Origin: Ramlibacter albus
GTDB taxonomy: Bacteria; Pseudomonadota; Gammaproteobacteria; Burkholderiales; Burkholderiaceae_C
Direction: 5' to 3'
Assembly: GCF_014297445.1 (NCBI RefSeq)
Contig: NZ_JACORU010000004.1
Span: 414,405-478,404, forward strand
Length of the DNA stretch: 64,000 bases
Shown here: positions 15,974 through 24,604 of the stretch, piece by piece
How positions within the stretch are numbered: position 1 is the first letter of the stretch
Layout of the letters: every line of letters begins with the position of its first letter
Made by a program: the position numbers and the translations under genes
The notes under the pieces: model-generated
What the model saw: only the letters and a program-made list of their open reading frames with translations
What the model was told of the DNA's origin: nothing
Databases searched by the model: none

Positions 15974-18900
15974 TCACATGTTGCGCCGGTACTGCCCGCC
16001 CACCTCGAACAGGGCGCTGGTGATCTGGCCGAGCGAGCACACCCGCACGGCGTCCATCAGCACCTCGAACACGTTGCGGTTCTCGATCACGGCCTGCTGC
16101 AGGCGCTTGAGCATGGCGGGCGACTCGCCAGCGTTGCGTGCATGGAAGTCCTGCAGGCGCCTGAGCTGGCTTTGCTTTTCCTCCTCGGTGGAGCGGGCCA
16201 GCTCCAGCTTGTCCAGCACGGCATCGCCGTGCGGGTTGCGGAAGGTGTTGACGCCGATGATCGGCAGCTCGCCGGTGTGCTTGAGCATCTCGTAGTGCAT
16301 GCTCTCGTCCTGGATGCGGCCGCGCTGGTAGCCGGTCTCCATCGCGCCGAGCACGCCGCCGCGCTCGCTGATGCGCTCGAATTCGGCCAGCACCGCTTCT
16401 TCCACCAGGTCCGTCAGCTCGTCGATGATGAAGGCGCCCTGGTTCGGGTTCTCGTTCTTCGCCAGCCCCCACTCGCGGTTGATGATCAGCTGGATGGCCA
16501 TCGCGCGGCGCACCGATTCCTCGGTGGGCGTGGTGATGGCCTCGTCGTACGCGTTGGTGTGCAGCGAGTTGCAGTTGTCGTAGATCGCGATCAGCGCCTG
16601 CAGCGTGGTACGGATGTCGTTGAACGCGATCTCCTGCGCGTGCAGCGAGCGGCCGGATGTCTGGATGTGGTACTTGAGCTTCTGGCTGCGCTCGTTGGCC
16701 CCGTACTTCTCCTTCATCGCCACCGCCCAGATGCGGCGAGCGACGCGGCCCATGACGGTGTACTCCGGGTCCATGCCGTTGCTGAAGAAGAACGACAGGT
16801 TGGGCGCGAAGTCGTCGATGTGCATGCCCCGCGCGAGGTAGGCCTCGACGAACGTGAAGCCGTTCGACAGCGTGAAGGCCAGCTGCGAGATCGGGTTGGC
16901 GCCGGCCTCGGCGATGTGGTAGCCCGAGATGGAGACCGAATAGAAATTCCGGACGTTGTGGTGGACGAAGTACTCCTGGATGTCGCCCATCACCTTCAGC
17001 GAGAACTCGGTGGAGAAGATGCAGGTGTTCTGGCCCTGGTCTTCCTTCAGGATGTCCGCCTGCACGGTGCCGCGCACGTTGGCGAGCACCCATTCCTTGA
17101 TCTTCGCGGCCTCGGTCGGCGTCGGCTCGCGGCCGTTGTCGGTCTTGAACTTCTCGATGTTCTGGTCGATGGCGGTGTTCATGAACATCGCAAGGATCGA
17201 GGGCGCCGGGCCGTTGATCGTCATCGACACGGAGGTGGCCGGGTCGCACAGGTCGAAGCCCGAGTACAGCACCTTCATGTCGTCGAGCGTGGCGATCGAC
17301 ACGCCGGAGTTGCCCACCTTGCCGTAGATGTCCGGGCGCAGGTCGGGCTCGTTGCCGTACAGCGTGACGGAGTCGAACGCCGTGGACAAACGCTTCGCGG
17401 GCATGCCCTGCGACAGCAGCTTGAACCGCTTGTTGGTGCGGAAGGGGTCGCCTTCGCCCGCGAACATGCGGGTGGGGTCCTCGCCCTCGCGCTTGAACGC
17501 GAACACGCCGGCCGTGTACGGGAACGAACCGGGCACGTTCTCCAGCATCAGCCACTTGAGGATCTCGCCGTGGTCCTCGTATTGCGGCAGCGCGACCTTG
17601 CGGATGGTGGTGCCGGAGAGCGACTTCGAGGTGAGGCGCGTGCGGATCTCCTTGTCGCGGATCTTGACCACGTACTCGTCGCCCGAATACGCCTTCTGCA
17701 TGTCCGGCCACTGCTTGAGCAGGTGCAGCGCGTCGCGGTCCATGCGCGCAAGGCGCTTGCCGGCGAGGTCGAGCGTGGCCTCGGCGGCCGGTGCGCGGTC
17801 GGGCTTGTCGACCTGCAGCATGCGCGCGGCTTCCTTCAGCTGCTGGATCTCGCGGGCGATGCGCGACTGCTCCACCGCGCGCTTCTTGTAGCCGCGCACC
17901 GTCTCGGAAATCTCGGCGAGGTAGCGCGAGCGCTGCGGCGGCACCACGGGCGTCTGGTTGGTGCTGTGGCGCACGTCGACCGCGGGCAGCCGGCCATCCT
18001 TGAGCCCAAGGCCCAGTTCCTCGAGGCGCGGCTTCATCGCCTGGTAGAGCGCCGTCACGCCGTCGTCGTTGAAGCGCGCCGCCATCGTGCCGAACACCGG
18101 CATCTCGTCGGGCCGCTGCCTGAACGCTTCCTTGTTGCGCTGGACCTGCTTGGCCACGTCGCGCAGCGCGTCGGCAGCGCCCTTGCGGTCGAACTTGTTG
18201 ATGGCCACGAACTCGGCGAAGTCGAGCATGTCGATCTTCTCGAGCTGGCTGGCGGCGCCGAACTCCGGCGTCATCACGTACACCGGGACGTCCACGTGCG
18301 GCACGATGGCCGCGTCGCCCTGGCCGATGCCGGAGGTTTCGACGACCACCAGGTCGAAGCCGGCGGCCTTGCACGCGGCAACCACGTCGGGCAGGGCGGC
18401 GGAAATCTCGCTGCCGAAGTCACGCGTCGCGAGCGAGCGCATGTACACGCGCGGGCCTTCGCGCCAAGGCGAGATGGCGTTCATGCGGATGCGGTCGCCG
18501 AGCAGCGCGCCGCCGCTCTTGCGGCGCGAGGGGTCGATGGAGATGATGGCGACGCGCAGCGAATCGTCCTGGTCCAGGCGCAGCCGGCGCACCAGCTCGT
18601 CCGTGAGCGAGGACTTGCCCGCGCCGCCGGTGCCGGTGATGCCCACCACCGGCACGTGGCGCTTGTCGGATTCCATGCGGATGGCGTTCACCAGCTGGGC
18701 GTCGGCCGTGCCGGCTTCCAGCGCGGTGATCAGTTGCGCCAACGCGCGCCAGTTCTTCTCGTCATGCCCCTGGATCGCGGCGAGTTGCGTCGGCGCATAC
18801 GAGGCGATGTCGCGGTCGCAGCGCATCACCATCTCGCCGATCATCCCCTGCAGGCCCATCTTCTGCCCGTCCTCCGGGCTGTAGATGCGGGTGACGCCGT

Positions 18901-19267
18901 AGTCCTGCAGCTCCTTGATCTCCGAGGGCACGATCACGCCGCCGCCGCCGCCGAACACCTGCACGTGCTCGCCGCCGCGCTGGCGCAGCAGGTCGACCAT
19001 GTACTTGAAGTACTCGACGTGGCCGCCCTGGTAGGAGCTGATGGCGATGCCCTGCACGTCCTCCTGCAGCGCGGCCGTCACCACCTCGTCGACGCTGCGG
19101 TTGTGGCCGAGGTGGATGACCTCCGCGCCCATGCCCTGCAGGATGCGCCGCATGATGTTGATGGCCGCGTCGTGCCCGTCGAACAGGCTCGCGGCCGTGA
19201 CGAAGCGCACCTTGTGCGTGGGGCGGTAGTTGGCGAGCGCCTTGAATTCGGCGGACAGGTCGGTCAT
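15974..19267 (-). CDS. icmF: Fused isobutyryl-CoA mutase (IcmF), B12-dependent
   Basis: 1097 aa from the ATG at 19265-19267, which has GGAG 8 nt upstream. IcmF interconverts isobutyryl-CoA and n-butyryl-CoA; some homologues act on pivalyl- or isovaleryl-CoA. Domain order: cobalamin-binding domain (residues ~15-150, DGHDAAI near 30), MeaI-type G-protein chaperone with P-loop GTGGAGKS near 212-219 and [15 protein letters not shown] near 310, then a linker and the large mutase domain ([31 protein letters not shown]). All parts expected of the fusion are present. A perfect 22-bp palindrome lies 30 bp upstream. It is flanked by the TRAP and Liv transporters. Confidence 0.96.
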   Translation of the reverse strand: MTDLSAEFKALANYRPTHKVRFVTAASLFDGHDAAINIMRRILQGMGAEVIHLGHNRSVDEVVTAALQEDVQGIAISSYQGGHVEYFKYMVDLLRQRGGEHVQVFGGGGGVIVPSEIKELQDYGVTRIYSPEDGQKMGLQGMIGEMVMRCDRDIASYAPTQLAAIQGHDEKNWRALAQLITALEAGTADAQLVNAIRMESDKRHVPVVGITGTGGAGKSSLTDELVRRLRLDQDDSLRVAIISIDPSRRKSGGALLGDRIRMNAISPWREGPRVYMRSLATRDFGSEISAALPDVVAACKAAGFDLVVVETSGIGQGDAAIVPHVDVPVYVMTPEFGAASQLEKIDMLDFAEFVAINKFDRKGAADALRDVAKQVQRNKEAFRQRPDEMPVFGTMAARFNDDGVTALYQAMKPRLEELGLGLKDGRLPAVDVRHSTNQTPVVPPQRSRYLAEISETVRGYKKRAVEQSRIAREIQQLKEAARMLQVDKPDRAPAAEATLDLAGKRLARMDRDALHLLKQWPDMQKAYSGDEYVVKIRDKEIRTRLTSKSLSGTTIRKVALPQYEDHGEILKWLMLENVPGSFPYTAGVFAFKREGEDPTRMFAGEGDPFRTNKRFKLLSQGMPAKRLSTAFDSVTLYGNEPDLRPDIYGKVGNSGVSIATLDDMKVLYSGFDLCDPATSVSMTINGPAPSILAMFMNTAIDQNIEKFKTDNGREPTPTEAAKIKEWVLANVRGTVQADILKEDQGQNTCIFSTEFSLKVMGDIQEYFVHHNVRNFYSVSISGYHIAEAGANPISQLAFTLSNGFTFVEAYLARGMHIDDFAPNLSFFFSNGMDPEYTVMGRVARRIWAVAMKEKYGANERSQKLKYHIQTSGRSLHAQEIAFNDIRTTLQALIAIYDNCNSLHTNAYDEAITTPTEESVRRAMAIQLIINREWGLAKNENPNQGAFIIDELTDLVEEAVLAEFERISERGGVLGAMETGYQRGRIQDESMHYEMLKHTGELPIIGVNTFRNPHGDAVLDKLELARSTEEEKQSQLRRLQDFHARNAGESPAMLKRLQQAVIENRNVFEVLMDAVRVCSLGQITSALFEVGGQYRRNM

Positions 19268-19296
19268 GGGGGCTCCAGCGAACCCCCGTACCATAC

Positions 19297-19318
19297 TTGA
19301 CGTTTACGTAAACGTCAA
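19297..19318. promoter_or_regulatory. Perfect 22-bp palindrome, probable operator of icmF
   Basis: Each half is TTGACGTTTAC, repeated as its exact reverse complement with no spacer. It is AT-richer than its surroundings and sits 30-51 bp upstream of the icmF ATG, just beyond the dctM stop. It contains three overlapping ACGT cores. It resembles the ACGT-rich palindromes that comparative genomics has assigned to MerR-family regulators of branched-chain acyl-CoA genes (LiuR); that assignment is inference. No regulator gene is adjacent. Confidence 0.75.
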
Positions 19319-19322
19319 CGAC

Positions 19323-21287
19323 TCAGCCGCCGTACAGGAACTTCGGCAGCCACAGCGTCAGGCCCGGCCAGATGTACATGAGGACCATGCACAGGATGAC
19401 GATGAGCATGTACGGCATCATCCCCGCGAAGATCTGGTTGATCGTCACGTGGGGGGGCGAGACGCCCTTCAGGTAGAAGGCCGACATCGCCACCGGCGGC
19501 GACAGGAAGGCGGCCTGCAGGTTGACGAACACCAGCACGCCCCAGAGGATGGGGTCGATCTGGAAGTGCTGCAGCAGCGGCAGGAAGATGGGCACGAAGA
19601 TCACGATGATCTCGGTCCACTCCAGCGGCCAGCCCAGGACGAAGATGATCGCCTGCGACACCAGCAGGAACTGCACGGGCGACAGGTTCATGCTCAGCAC
19701 CCAGCGTTCGACCAGCGCCTGCCCGCCGAGGATGGCGAACACGGCGGAGAAGATGGCCGAGCCGATGAACAGCCAGCACACCATCGACGTCGTCTTGGCT
19801 GTGAGGAACACGGCCTGCTTGATCTTCTCCCAGGTGAGCGTCTTCGCCTGCCAGGCCATCAGGAACGCGCCCAGCGCGCCGACGCCCGCCGACTCGGTCG
19901 CCGTGGTGATGCCGAACAGGATCACCGCCAGCACGACGAAGGTGAGGATCCCCAGCGGCATCACCGAGATCGTGAGCAGGCGCAGGATCTCGAACTGTTC
20001 GGCGTCGAAGCGCAGGTAGTACCAGATGAGGAAGACGAGCGACAGCGCGGCCGTGATGGCGAAGCCGATGTAGAACTCATCGGGCACGCCGACCGGCCCG
20101 TCCGGCGCGGCGGGTTCCCCCAGCTCCCTGGGCCCGGCGCTTTCGGACTTCTCGGCACCGGGTGGCTCCTGCACCCCACCTGCGGACGGCGGCTCCTGCA
20201 AGCCGCCGGCTGCCGGCGGCTCCTGCACACCGCCCGACGCGGGCGGCTCGCTCAGGCCGCCGGACGCGGCCGGCGGCTCCTGCAGGCCGCCGCCGGCGGA
20301 CGCGCCGGGGCTGGCGGTTTTCTGCACCGACTCCACCTGCAGGGGCGCGGGCGCGTCGACCTTCTGCGAATAGATGACGACGTACCACCATGCGGTGGCG
20401 AGCGTCACCGCCACGAGGATGACCGGCACGAGCGCGGTGACGAGGTTGCGCAGGAGCATCCCGCGCGTCACGCGTTCGCCGCCTTCGGCCGGCGGCGCCG
20501 CCATGGCGCGCGCGGGCGACAGGCTGGCCGCGACGAGCGCGGGCAGCATGCGGCGCGAATAGGCCTGCGACAGGTGCTGCACCCAGGCCGGGATCGGCAC
20601 CTGCATCTGCTCCGGGGGCAGCCTGGGCGCGATCTTCGGGTTGATGAGAACCCACCCGATGATGTACACGAGGTAGAGCAGCGCCAGGAAGAAACCCGGG
20701 AACATCGCGGCCGCATAGAGTTTCACGACCGACTGCCCGGCCACCGCCGCGTACACGATGATCATCACCGAGGGCGGGATCAGGATGCCCAGCGTGCCCC
20801 CGGCCGTGATCACCCCGGATGCGAGCTTCACGTCGTAGCCGGCGTTGAGCATGGGCCGCATGGCGATCACGCCCATCAGGACCACAACCGCACCGACCAG
20901 CCCCGACGCGATGCCCCAGAAGGTGCAGATGATCAGGGTCGTGACCGCGAGCGAACCGGGAAGCCGCCGGAAGGCGAGCTGCACGCTGTGGAACATCTTG
21001 TCCACCAGCGCGCCGCGCTCCATCACGTAGCCCATCAGCACGAACAGCGGGATCGACAGCAGCGTCTCGTTGTTCATCGCGCCGAAGGCGCGCTGCACCA
21101 TCAGGTCGAAGATCCGGTTGTTCCAGAAGTGGACGTTCGGGTCGTAGAACGCGACCCAGCCGAACATGATGCCCAGCCCCATCAGCGTGAAAGCCGTGGG
21201 GAAGCCGAGCATGATGACGACGACGATGAGGATCAGCATCGTCAGCCCGAGGGCGGCGTTGCTCATGAATGGGATGAAGGCGTTCAT
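19323..21287 (-). CDS. dctM: TRAP transporter large permease (DctM) with a tandem-repeat insert
   Basis: 654 aa, starting at the ATG that overlaps the dctQ stop. DctM is the ion-coupled transport subunit of tripartite TRAP importers for carboxylates. The N-terminal half has typical segments (NNETLLSIPLFVLMGYVMERG; TAGGTLGILIPPSVMIIVYA) and the C-terminal half has TTATESAGVGALGAFLMA and LGWPLEWTEIIVIFVPIFL. Usual DctM proteins are ~425-450 aa. Here ~200 extra residues (about 240-430) separate the two halves, including a 9-residue repeat. The insert is flanked by hydrophobic helices. Confidence 0.9.
   Translation of the reverse strand: MNAFIPFMSNAALGLTMLILIVVVIMLGFPTAFTLMGLGIMFGWVAFYDPNVHFWNNRIFDLMVQRAFGAMNNETLLSIPLFVLMGYVMERGALVDKMFHSVQLAFRRLPGSLAVTTLIICTFWGIASGLVGAVVVLMGVIAMRPMLNAGYDVKLASGVITAGGTLGILIPPSVMIIVYAAVAGQSVVKLYAAAMFPGFFLALLYLVYIIGWVLINPKIAPRLPPEQMQVPIPAWVQHLSQAYSRRMLPALVAASLSPARAMAAPPAEGGERVTRGMLLRNLVTALVPVILVAVTLATAWWYVVIYSQKVDAPAPLQVESVQKTASPGASAGGGLQEPPAASGGLSEPPASGGVQEPPAAGGLQEPPSAGGVQEPPGAEKSESAGPRELGEPAAPDGPVGVPDEFYIGFAITAALSLVFLIWYYLRFDAEQFEILRLLTISVMPLGILTFVVLAVILFGITTATESAGVGALGAFLMAWQAKTLTWEKIKQAVFLTAKTTSMVCWLFIGSAIFSAVFAILGGQALVERWVLSMNLSPVQFLLVSQAIIFVLGWPLEWTEIIVIFVPIFLPLLQHFQIDPILWGVLVFVNLQAAFLSPPVAMSAFYLKGVSPPHVTINQIFAGMMPYMLIVILCMVLMYIWPGLTLWLPKFLYGG
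20164..20300 (-). repeat. 27-bp tandem repeat encoding five 9-residue Pro-rich units in dctM
   Basis: The string GGCTCC or a close variant begins at 20164, 20191, 20218, 20245 and 20275 (spacing 27, 27, 27, 30). On the coding strand it encodes units of the form GG-(L/V)-QEPP-(A/S)-(A/S). The region lies in the loop between the two halves of the permease. Unit number may vary between strains by slippage. Confidence 0.85.
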
Positions 21288-21937
21288 TCCTGCCCCAGGC
21301 GCTGGCGCGCCGCCTCGTCGATGCTCTTGGTCTTGGCGATGGCCTCGCGCCGCGACGCGTCGTCGACGTAGGTGCTGCTGGACAGCTGCTGTTCGACGAC
21401 GTCGATTTCCTCGGCGTCGTCCAGCCGCTCGGTCCACCGGCCCGTCTTGAGGCACACGATGCAGCGCACGATCTCGGAGATGCCCTGCAGCAGCACGGTG
21501 GCGCCCGCGAAGGGAATGAAGAACTTGAAGGGGTAGATCGGCAGCGGCGTGGCGTTGAACGTGGTTTCGTGGATCGCCAGCGAATCGCCGAAGTACACCC
21601 AGCCGGCCCACGTGAGGGCCAGGATGCCCGGCATGAAGAAGACGATGTAGAGCACCAGGTCCAGCGCGGCCTGCCGCCGCGGGGGCATGCTGCCGTACAG
21701 GAAGTCGCCACGCACGTGCGCATCGTGCGCGAGCGCGTAGGCCCCGCACATCATGAACAGCGTGCCGTACATCATGTTGTTGACGTCGTAGATCCATGCC
21801 GTGGGCATGTTGAAGATGTAGCGCTTGGCGACTTCGGCGCACACGACGAGCATGAGCGCGACGATCAGCCAGGCGAACGCCTTGCCGATCCACGTGCTCA
21901 GGGACTCGACTGCGTGCAGCATCTTTTCGATGGTCAT
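21284..21937 (-). CDS. dctQ: TRAP transporter small permease (DctQ)
   Basis: 217 aa with four hydrophobic segments (about residues 17-35, 50-68, 95-112, 138-156). The family is recognisable from AEVAKRYIFNMPTAWIYDVN and HVRGDFLYGSMPPR. A C-terminal ~50-residue charged tail follows the last helix. It holds the large permease in the inner membrane. It is 80 bp downstream of dctP across an intrinsic terminator and overlaps dctM by 4 nt. Confidence 0.9.
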   Translation of the reverse strand: MTIEKMLHAVESLSTWIGKAFAWLIVALMLVVCAEVAKRYIFNMPTAWIYDVNNMMYGTLFMMCGAYALAHDAHVRGDFLYGSMPPRRQAALDLVLYIVFFMPGILALTWAGWVYFGDSLAIHETTFNATPLPIYPFKFFIPFAGATVLLQGISEIVRCIVCLKTGRWTERLDDAEEIDVVEQQLSSSTYVDDASRREAIAKTKSIDEAARQRLGQE

Positions 21938-21959
21938 TCTTCCGGATCCTCATCCATGC

Positions 21960-21999
21960 AAAAAAAGGCCAGCCGGGCGGCAAAGCCGCGCGACTGGCC
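21960..21999 (-). terminator. Intrinsic terminator/attenuator between dctP and dctQ
   Basis: On the minus strand GGCCAG and CTGGCC close a stem with inner arms GCGGC/GCCGC and a TTT loop, followed by seven consecutive T. It starts 18 nt after the dctP stop. Partial read-through would give more binding protein than permease. Confidence 0.85.
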
Positions 22000-22017
22000 G
22001 GCCCATGTGCCGACGCG

Positions 22018-23145
22018 TCAGGTCTTCTTCGCCGCGGCCTTGCGGAAGTAGCGGTTGGAAGCCATCTTGTAGTCGACGAGGTAGTCGTTCTGCCACGCGG
22101 TGGTGCGCTCCGCGTAGGCGCGCTGCGAGTCCAGCACCTTCTTGAACAGCGGGTTCTCCGCCGTCTTCTTGGCGACGATCTTGTCCCACGCTTCCAGCTG
22201 CGCCTGCAGGATCGAGTCGGGCGTCTTGTAGAAGCTCACCTTGTGCTTCGTCTTGAGCTCGATGTAGTCCTGCGAATTGCGGTCGATCGCCTTCCAGCTC
22301 ATGTCGGCGCTGGACGCCTGCACCGCGTAGTCGATGATCGACTTGAGCTCCTGGGCCAGCGTGTTGTACTTGGTCTTGTTGAACAGGATCTCGAACTGCT
22401 CGCCGCTCTGGTGGAAGCTTTGCAGCATGCACACCTTGGAGACGTCGGGGAAGCCCAGGATCTTGTCGGAGGTCGCATTGTTGAATTCGGCCGCGTCGAT
22501 CAGCCCGCGGTCCAGCGCGGCGACGATCTCGCCACCGGGCAGCGGGTTCACCGCGGCGCCCAGCTCCGTGAAGATGTCGACCGAGAGGCCCACGGTGCGG
22601 TACTTCAGGCCCTTGAACTGCGCGACGTTGGAGATCGGCTTCTTGAACCAGCCGAGCGGCTGGCAGAACTGCGGGCCGTACAGGTACGAGACGACGTCCA
22701 TGTTGATGGACTTGTAGATCTCCTCCAGCAGCGCCTTGCCGCCGCCGTAGTAGTGCCACGACAGGACCATGTTCGGGTCCATGCCGAAGGCGGGGCCCGA
22801 ACCCCACAGCGCGAGAGCCGCCTGCTTGCCGTAGTGGTACGCCACCACGCCGTGGCCGCCGTCGAGCGTGCCCTTGTTGACGGCTTCGAGCAGCTGGAAC
22901 GCGGGAACGACGGCGCCCGCCGGCAGCACCTCGATCTTCAGGCGGCCGCCCGCCATGTCGTTCACCTTCTTCGCGAAATCGTTCGCGTACTCGTGGAAGA
23001 TGTCCTTCGCGGGCCAGGTGCTCTGGAAACGGAACGAAGCGGTCGCGGGGGCCTGCGCGTAGACCACCGGCCCGGTGGCGGCTGCGGCGGCTGCGGCGGC
23101 GCCTTTGAGCAGGCCGCGGCGACGGGGATTCTTGCTTTCTGCCAT
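22018..23145 (-). CDS. dctP: TRAP transporter substrate-binding protein (DctP), Tat-type signal
   Basis: 375 aa from the ATG with AAGGAGA ribosome-binding site. The N-terminus has RRRGLLKG followed by an alanine-rich hydrophobic stretch and VYAQA, a twin-arginine-like signal. The mature part starts FRFQSTWPAKDIFHEYANDFAKK, typical of DctP proteins binding carboxylates. Motifs GGRLKIEVLPAG and the conserved Arg-containing FKGLKYRT near residue 165 fit the family. The ligand is not identifiable. It is transcribed away from the FAH gene and ends in an intrinsic terminator. Confidence 0.92.
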   Translation of the reverse strand: MAESKNPRRRGLLKGAAAAAAAATGPVVYAQAPATASFRFQSTWPAKDIFHEYANDFAKKVNDMAGGRLKIEVLPAGAVVPAFQLLEAVNKGTLDGGHGVVAYHYGKQAALALWGSGPAFGMDPNMVLSWHYYGGGKALLEEIYKSINMDVVSYLYGPQFCQPLGWFKKPISNVAQFKGLKYRTVGLSVDIFTELGAAVNPLPGGEIVAALDRGLIDAAEFNNATSDKILGFPDVSKVCMLQSFHQSGEQFEILFNKTKYNTLAQELKSIIDYAVQASSADMSWKAIDRNSQDYIELKTKHKVSFYKTPDSILQAQLEAWDKIVAKKTAENPLFKKVLDSQRAYAERTTAWQNDYLVDYKMASNRYFRKAAAKKT

Positions 23146-23265
23146 AGGTGTCTCCTTGATTGCGTACATCGTGTTAGCAAGCTATCTTTGAAAAACATTT
23201 CATGTTGCCGTCAGAGGGTTTACACCCAATACTTAGTGCCACCAGCAACCACAGGAGTCAATAAA
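23146..23265. promoter_or_regulatory. Divergent promoter region of dctP and the FAH-family gene
   Basis: 120 bp, AT-rich for this genome. A 5-bp inverted repeat TGAAA/TTTCA with a 4-nt spacer is at 23189-23202. No convincing -35/-10 pair can be assigned on either strand. Confidence 0.4.
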
Positions 23266-24051
23266 GTGGACCGGAGACATTTCTTCCAGGGAACCGCGGC
23301 AGCCGCCGCCACCGGCCTCGCCGGCTGCGCGACGAGCGGTATGGGCGCGGGTGCGGCGCGCACGCCTTTCGCCGTGCCGCAGGCCATGATCCCCGTCGTG
23401 GGCAGCGACGAGATGTACCCGGTGCGGCGCATCTACTGCATCGGCCGCAACTACCGCGCGCACGCCATCGAGATGGGCAGCAACCCGGACCGCGAGCCGC
23501 CGTTCTTTTTCCAGAAGCCCACCGACGCCATCCAGAATGTCCGGCCGGGCACCGTGGCGGACCACCCGTACCCCACGCTCACCAAGAACTACCACTACGA
23601 GGTGGAACTCGTCGCCGCGCTGGGCAAGGGCGGCAAGAACATCCCGGTGGCGCAGGCGCTGGACCACGTGTGGGGCTACACGCTCGGCCTGGACATGACG
23701 CGCCGCGACCTGCAGCGCGCGATGGGCGAGGAGAAGAAGCCCTGGGAGATCGGCAAGAGCTTCGACCACTCCGCCGTGATCGGCCCGATGCACAAGGTGG
23801 CGCAGGTGGGGCACTTCAACTCGGGCGCCATCTGGCTGAAGGTCAACGGGCAGACGAAGCAGAACGCCGACCTGAAGCAGATGATCTGGTCCGTGGCCGA
23901 GCAGATCGCCAAGCTGTCCGAGGCCAACGAGCTCTTCCCCGGCGACATCATCTATTCCGGCACGCCCGAGAACGTGGGGCCGATGGTGCGGGGCGACGTG
24001 ATCGAGATCCACATCGACAAGCTGCCCAACCTGAGCGTCAGGATCGTCTGA
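23266..24051 (+). CDS. FAH-family hydrolase (fumarylpyruvate hydrolase-like) with an export signal, GTG start
   Basis: 261 aa from the GTG at 23266, preceded by GGAG at a spacing of about 9 nt. The first residues are MDRRHFFQGTAAAAATGLAGC, which combine a twin-arginine motif with a lipobox-like LAGC. This is odd because FAH hydrolases act on beta-diketo acids in the cytoplasm. The domain is otherwise complete: metal ligands in YHYEVELV (two Glu) and GLDMTRRDLQ (Asp), SFDHSAVIGP and the C-terminal GDIIYSGTPENVGPM. It is divergent from dctP, so it may act on a compound taken up by the TRAP system. Confidence 0.85.
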   Translation: MDRRHFFQGTAAAAATGLAGCATSGMGAGAARTPFAVPQAMIPVVGSDEMYPVRRIYCIGRNYRAHAIEMGSNPDREPPFFFQKPTDAIQNVRPGTVADHPYPTLTKNYHYEVELVAALGKGGKNIPVAQALDHVWGYTLGLDMTRRDLQRAMGEEKKPWEIGKSFDHSAVIGPMHKVAQVGHFNSGAIWLKVNGQTKQNADLKQMIWSVAEQIAKLSEANELFPGDIIYSGTPENVGPMVRGDVIEIHIDKLPNLSVRIV

Positions 24052-24053
24052 GC

Positions 24054-24127
24054 GCCGCCGGGCCGCCCCAAGGCGCGAAAGCCCCCTCGGGGGGCAGCGA
24101 ACCTCGCGAAGCGGGGAGCGTGGGGGC
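24054..24127 (-). repeat. Intergenic palindromic repeat, copy 2
   Basis: The inverse of the element at 4372-4446 (see there), placed between the FAH gene stop and the rhodanese gene. On its own sense strand it starts GCCCCCACGCTCCCCGC. The GCCCCC/GGGGGC hairpin is conserved. The short middle stretch differs and abolishes the second hairpin's left arm in part. Confidence 0.85.
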
Positions 24128-24141
24128 TCATTTCGTTCCGG

Positions 24142-24157
24142 CAAAATCGGGGGCATG
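24142..24157 (+). promoter_or_regulatory. Candidate -10 box 7 nt before ATG
   Basis: CAAAAT at 24142-24147, seven nucleotides and then ATG at 24155. The spacer is GC-rich with no clear ribosome-binding site other than a G-run. It is part of the recurrent leaderless-type pattern. Confidence 0.35.
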
Positions 24158-24595
24158 AGCGCGCCCCCGACACTTTCCCCCGACCGCCTGCAGCCGCGCC
24201 CCGCCGAGGGCTATGCGGGCGACGTCACGCCCGAACTCGCCTGGCAATGGGTGCAGTCGGGCGAGGCCGTGCTGGTCGACATCCGCAGCACCGCCGAGCT
24301 GGAATGGGTCGGCCGCGTACCCGGGGCCGTCCACGTCGTCTGGAAACAGTGGCCCGGCATGGTGCCCAACCCGGACTACGACGCGCAGCTGAAGGCCGCC
24401 GTCCCCGAGGGCAAGAAGGTGGTGATGCTCTGCCGTAGCGGCGCGCGCTCCATCGCGTCCTCGCGCCGCGCGACCGAGCTCGGCATGGAGGCGTACAACA
24501 TCCTCGAGGGCTTCGAGGGCGACAAGGACGCCGACGGCCACCGCGGCGTCAATGGCGGGTGGCGCTTCCGCGGCCTGCCGTGGAAACAAAACTAG
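24155..24595 (+). CDS. Rhodanese-like domain protein
   Basis: 146 aa, a single rhodanese domain. The CH2A-like segment VLVDIRSTAELEWVGRVPGA is near residues 37-56, and the active-site loop CRSGARS with the catalytic cysteine is near residue 92. It would transfer sulfane sulfur or act as a redox/arsenate-type module; the acceptor is unknown. No signal peptide. It is followed 9 bp later by argJ. Confidence 0.9.
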   Translation: MSAPPTLSPDRLQPRPAEGYAGDVTPELAWQWVQSGEAVLVDIRSTAELEWVGRVPGAVHVVWKQWPGMVPNPDYDAQLKAAVPEGKKVVMLCRSGARSIASSRRATELGMEAYNILEGFEGDKDADGHRGVNGGWRFRGLPWKQN

Positions 24596-24604
24596 GACAA
24601 GGAA

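Noticed and set aside
15935..19300. A 1121-codon open frame on the plus strand opposite icmF
   Set aside because: It is antisense to a complete, recognisable IcmF. The translation is rich in Arg/His/Val with no family features, as expected of a GC-rich shadow frame.
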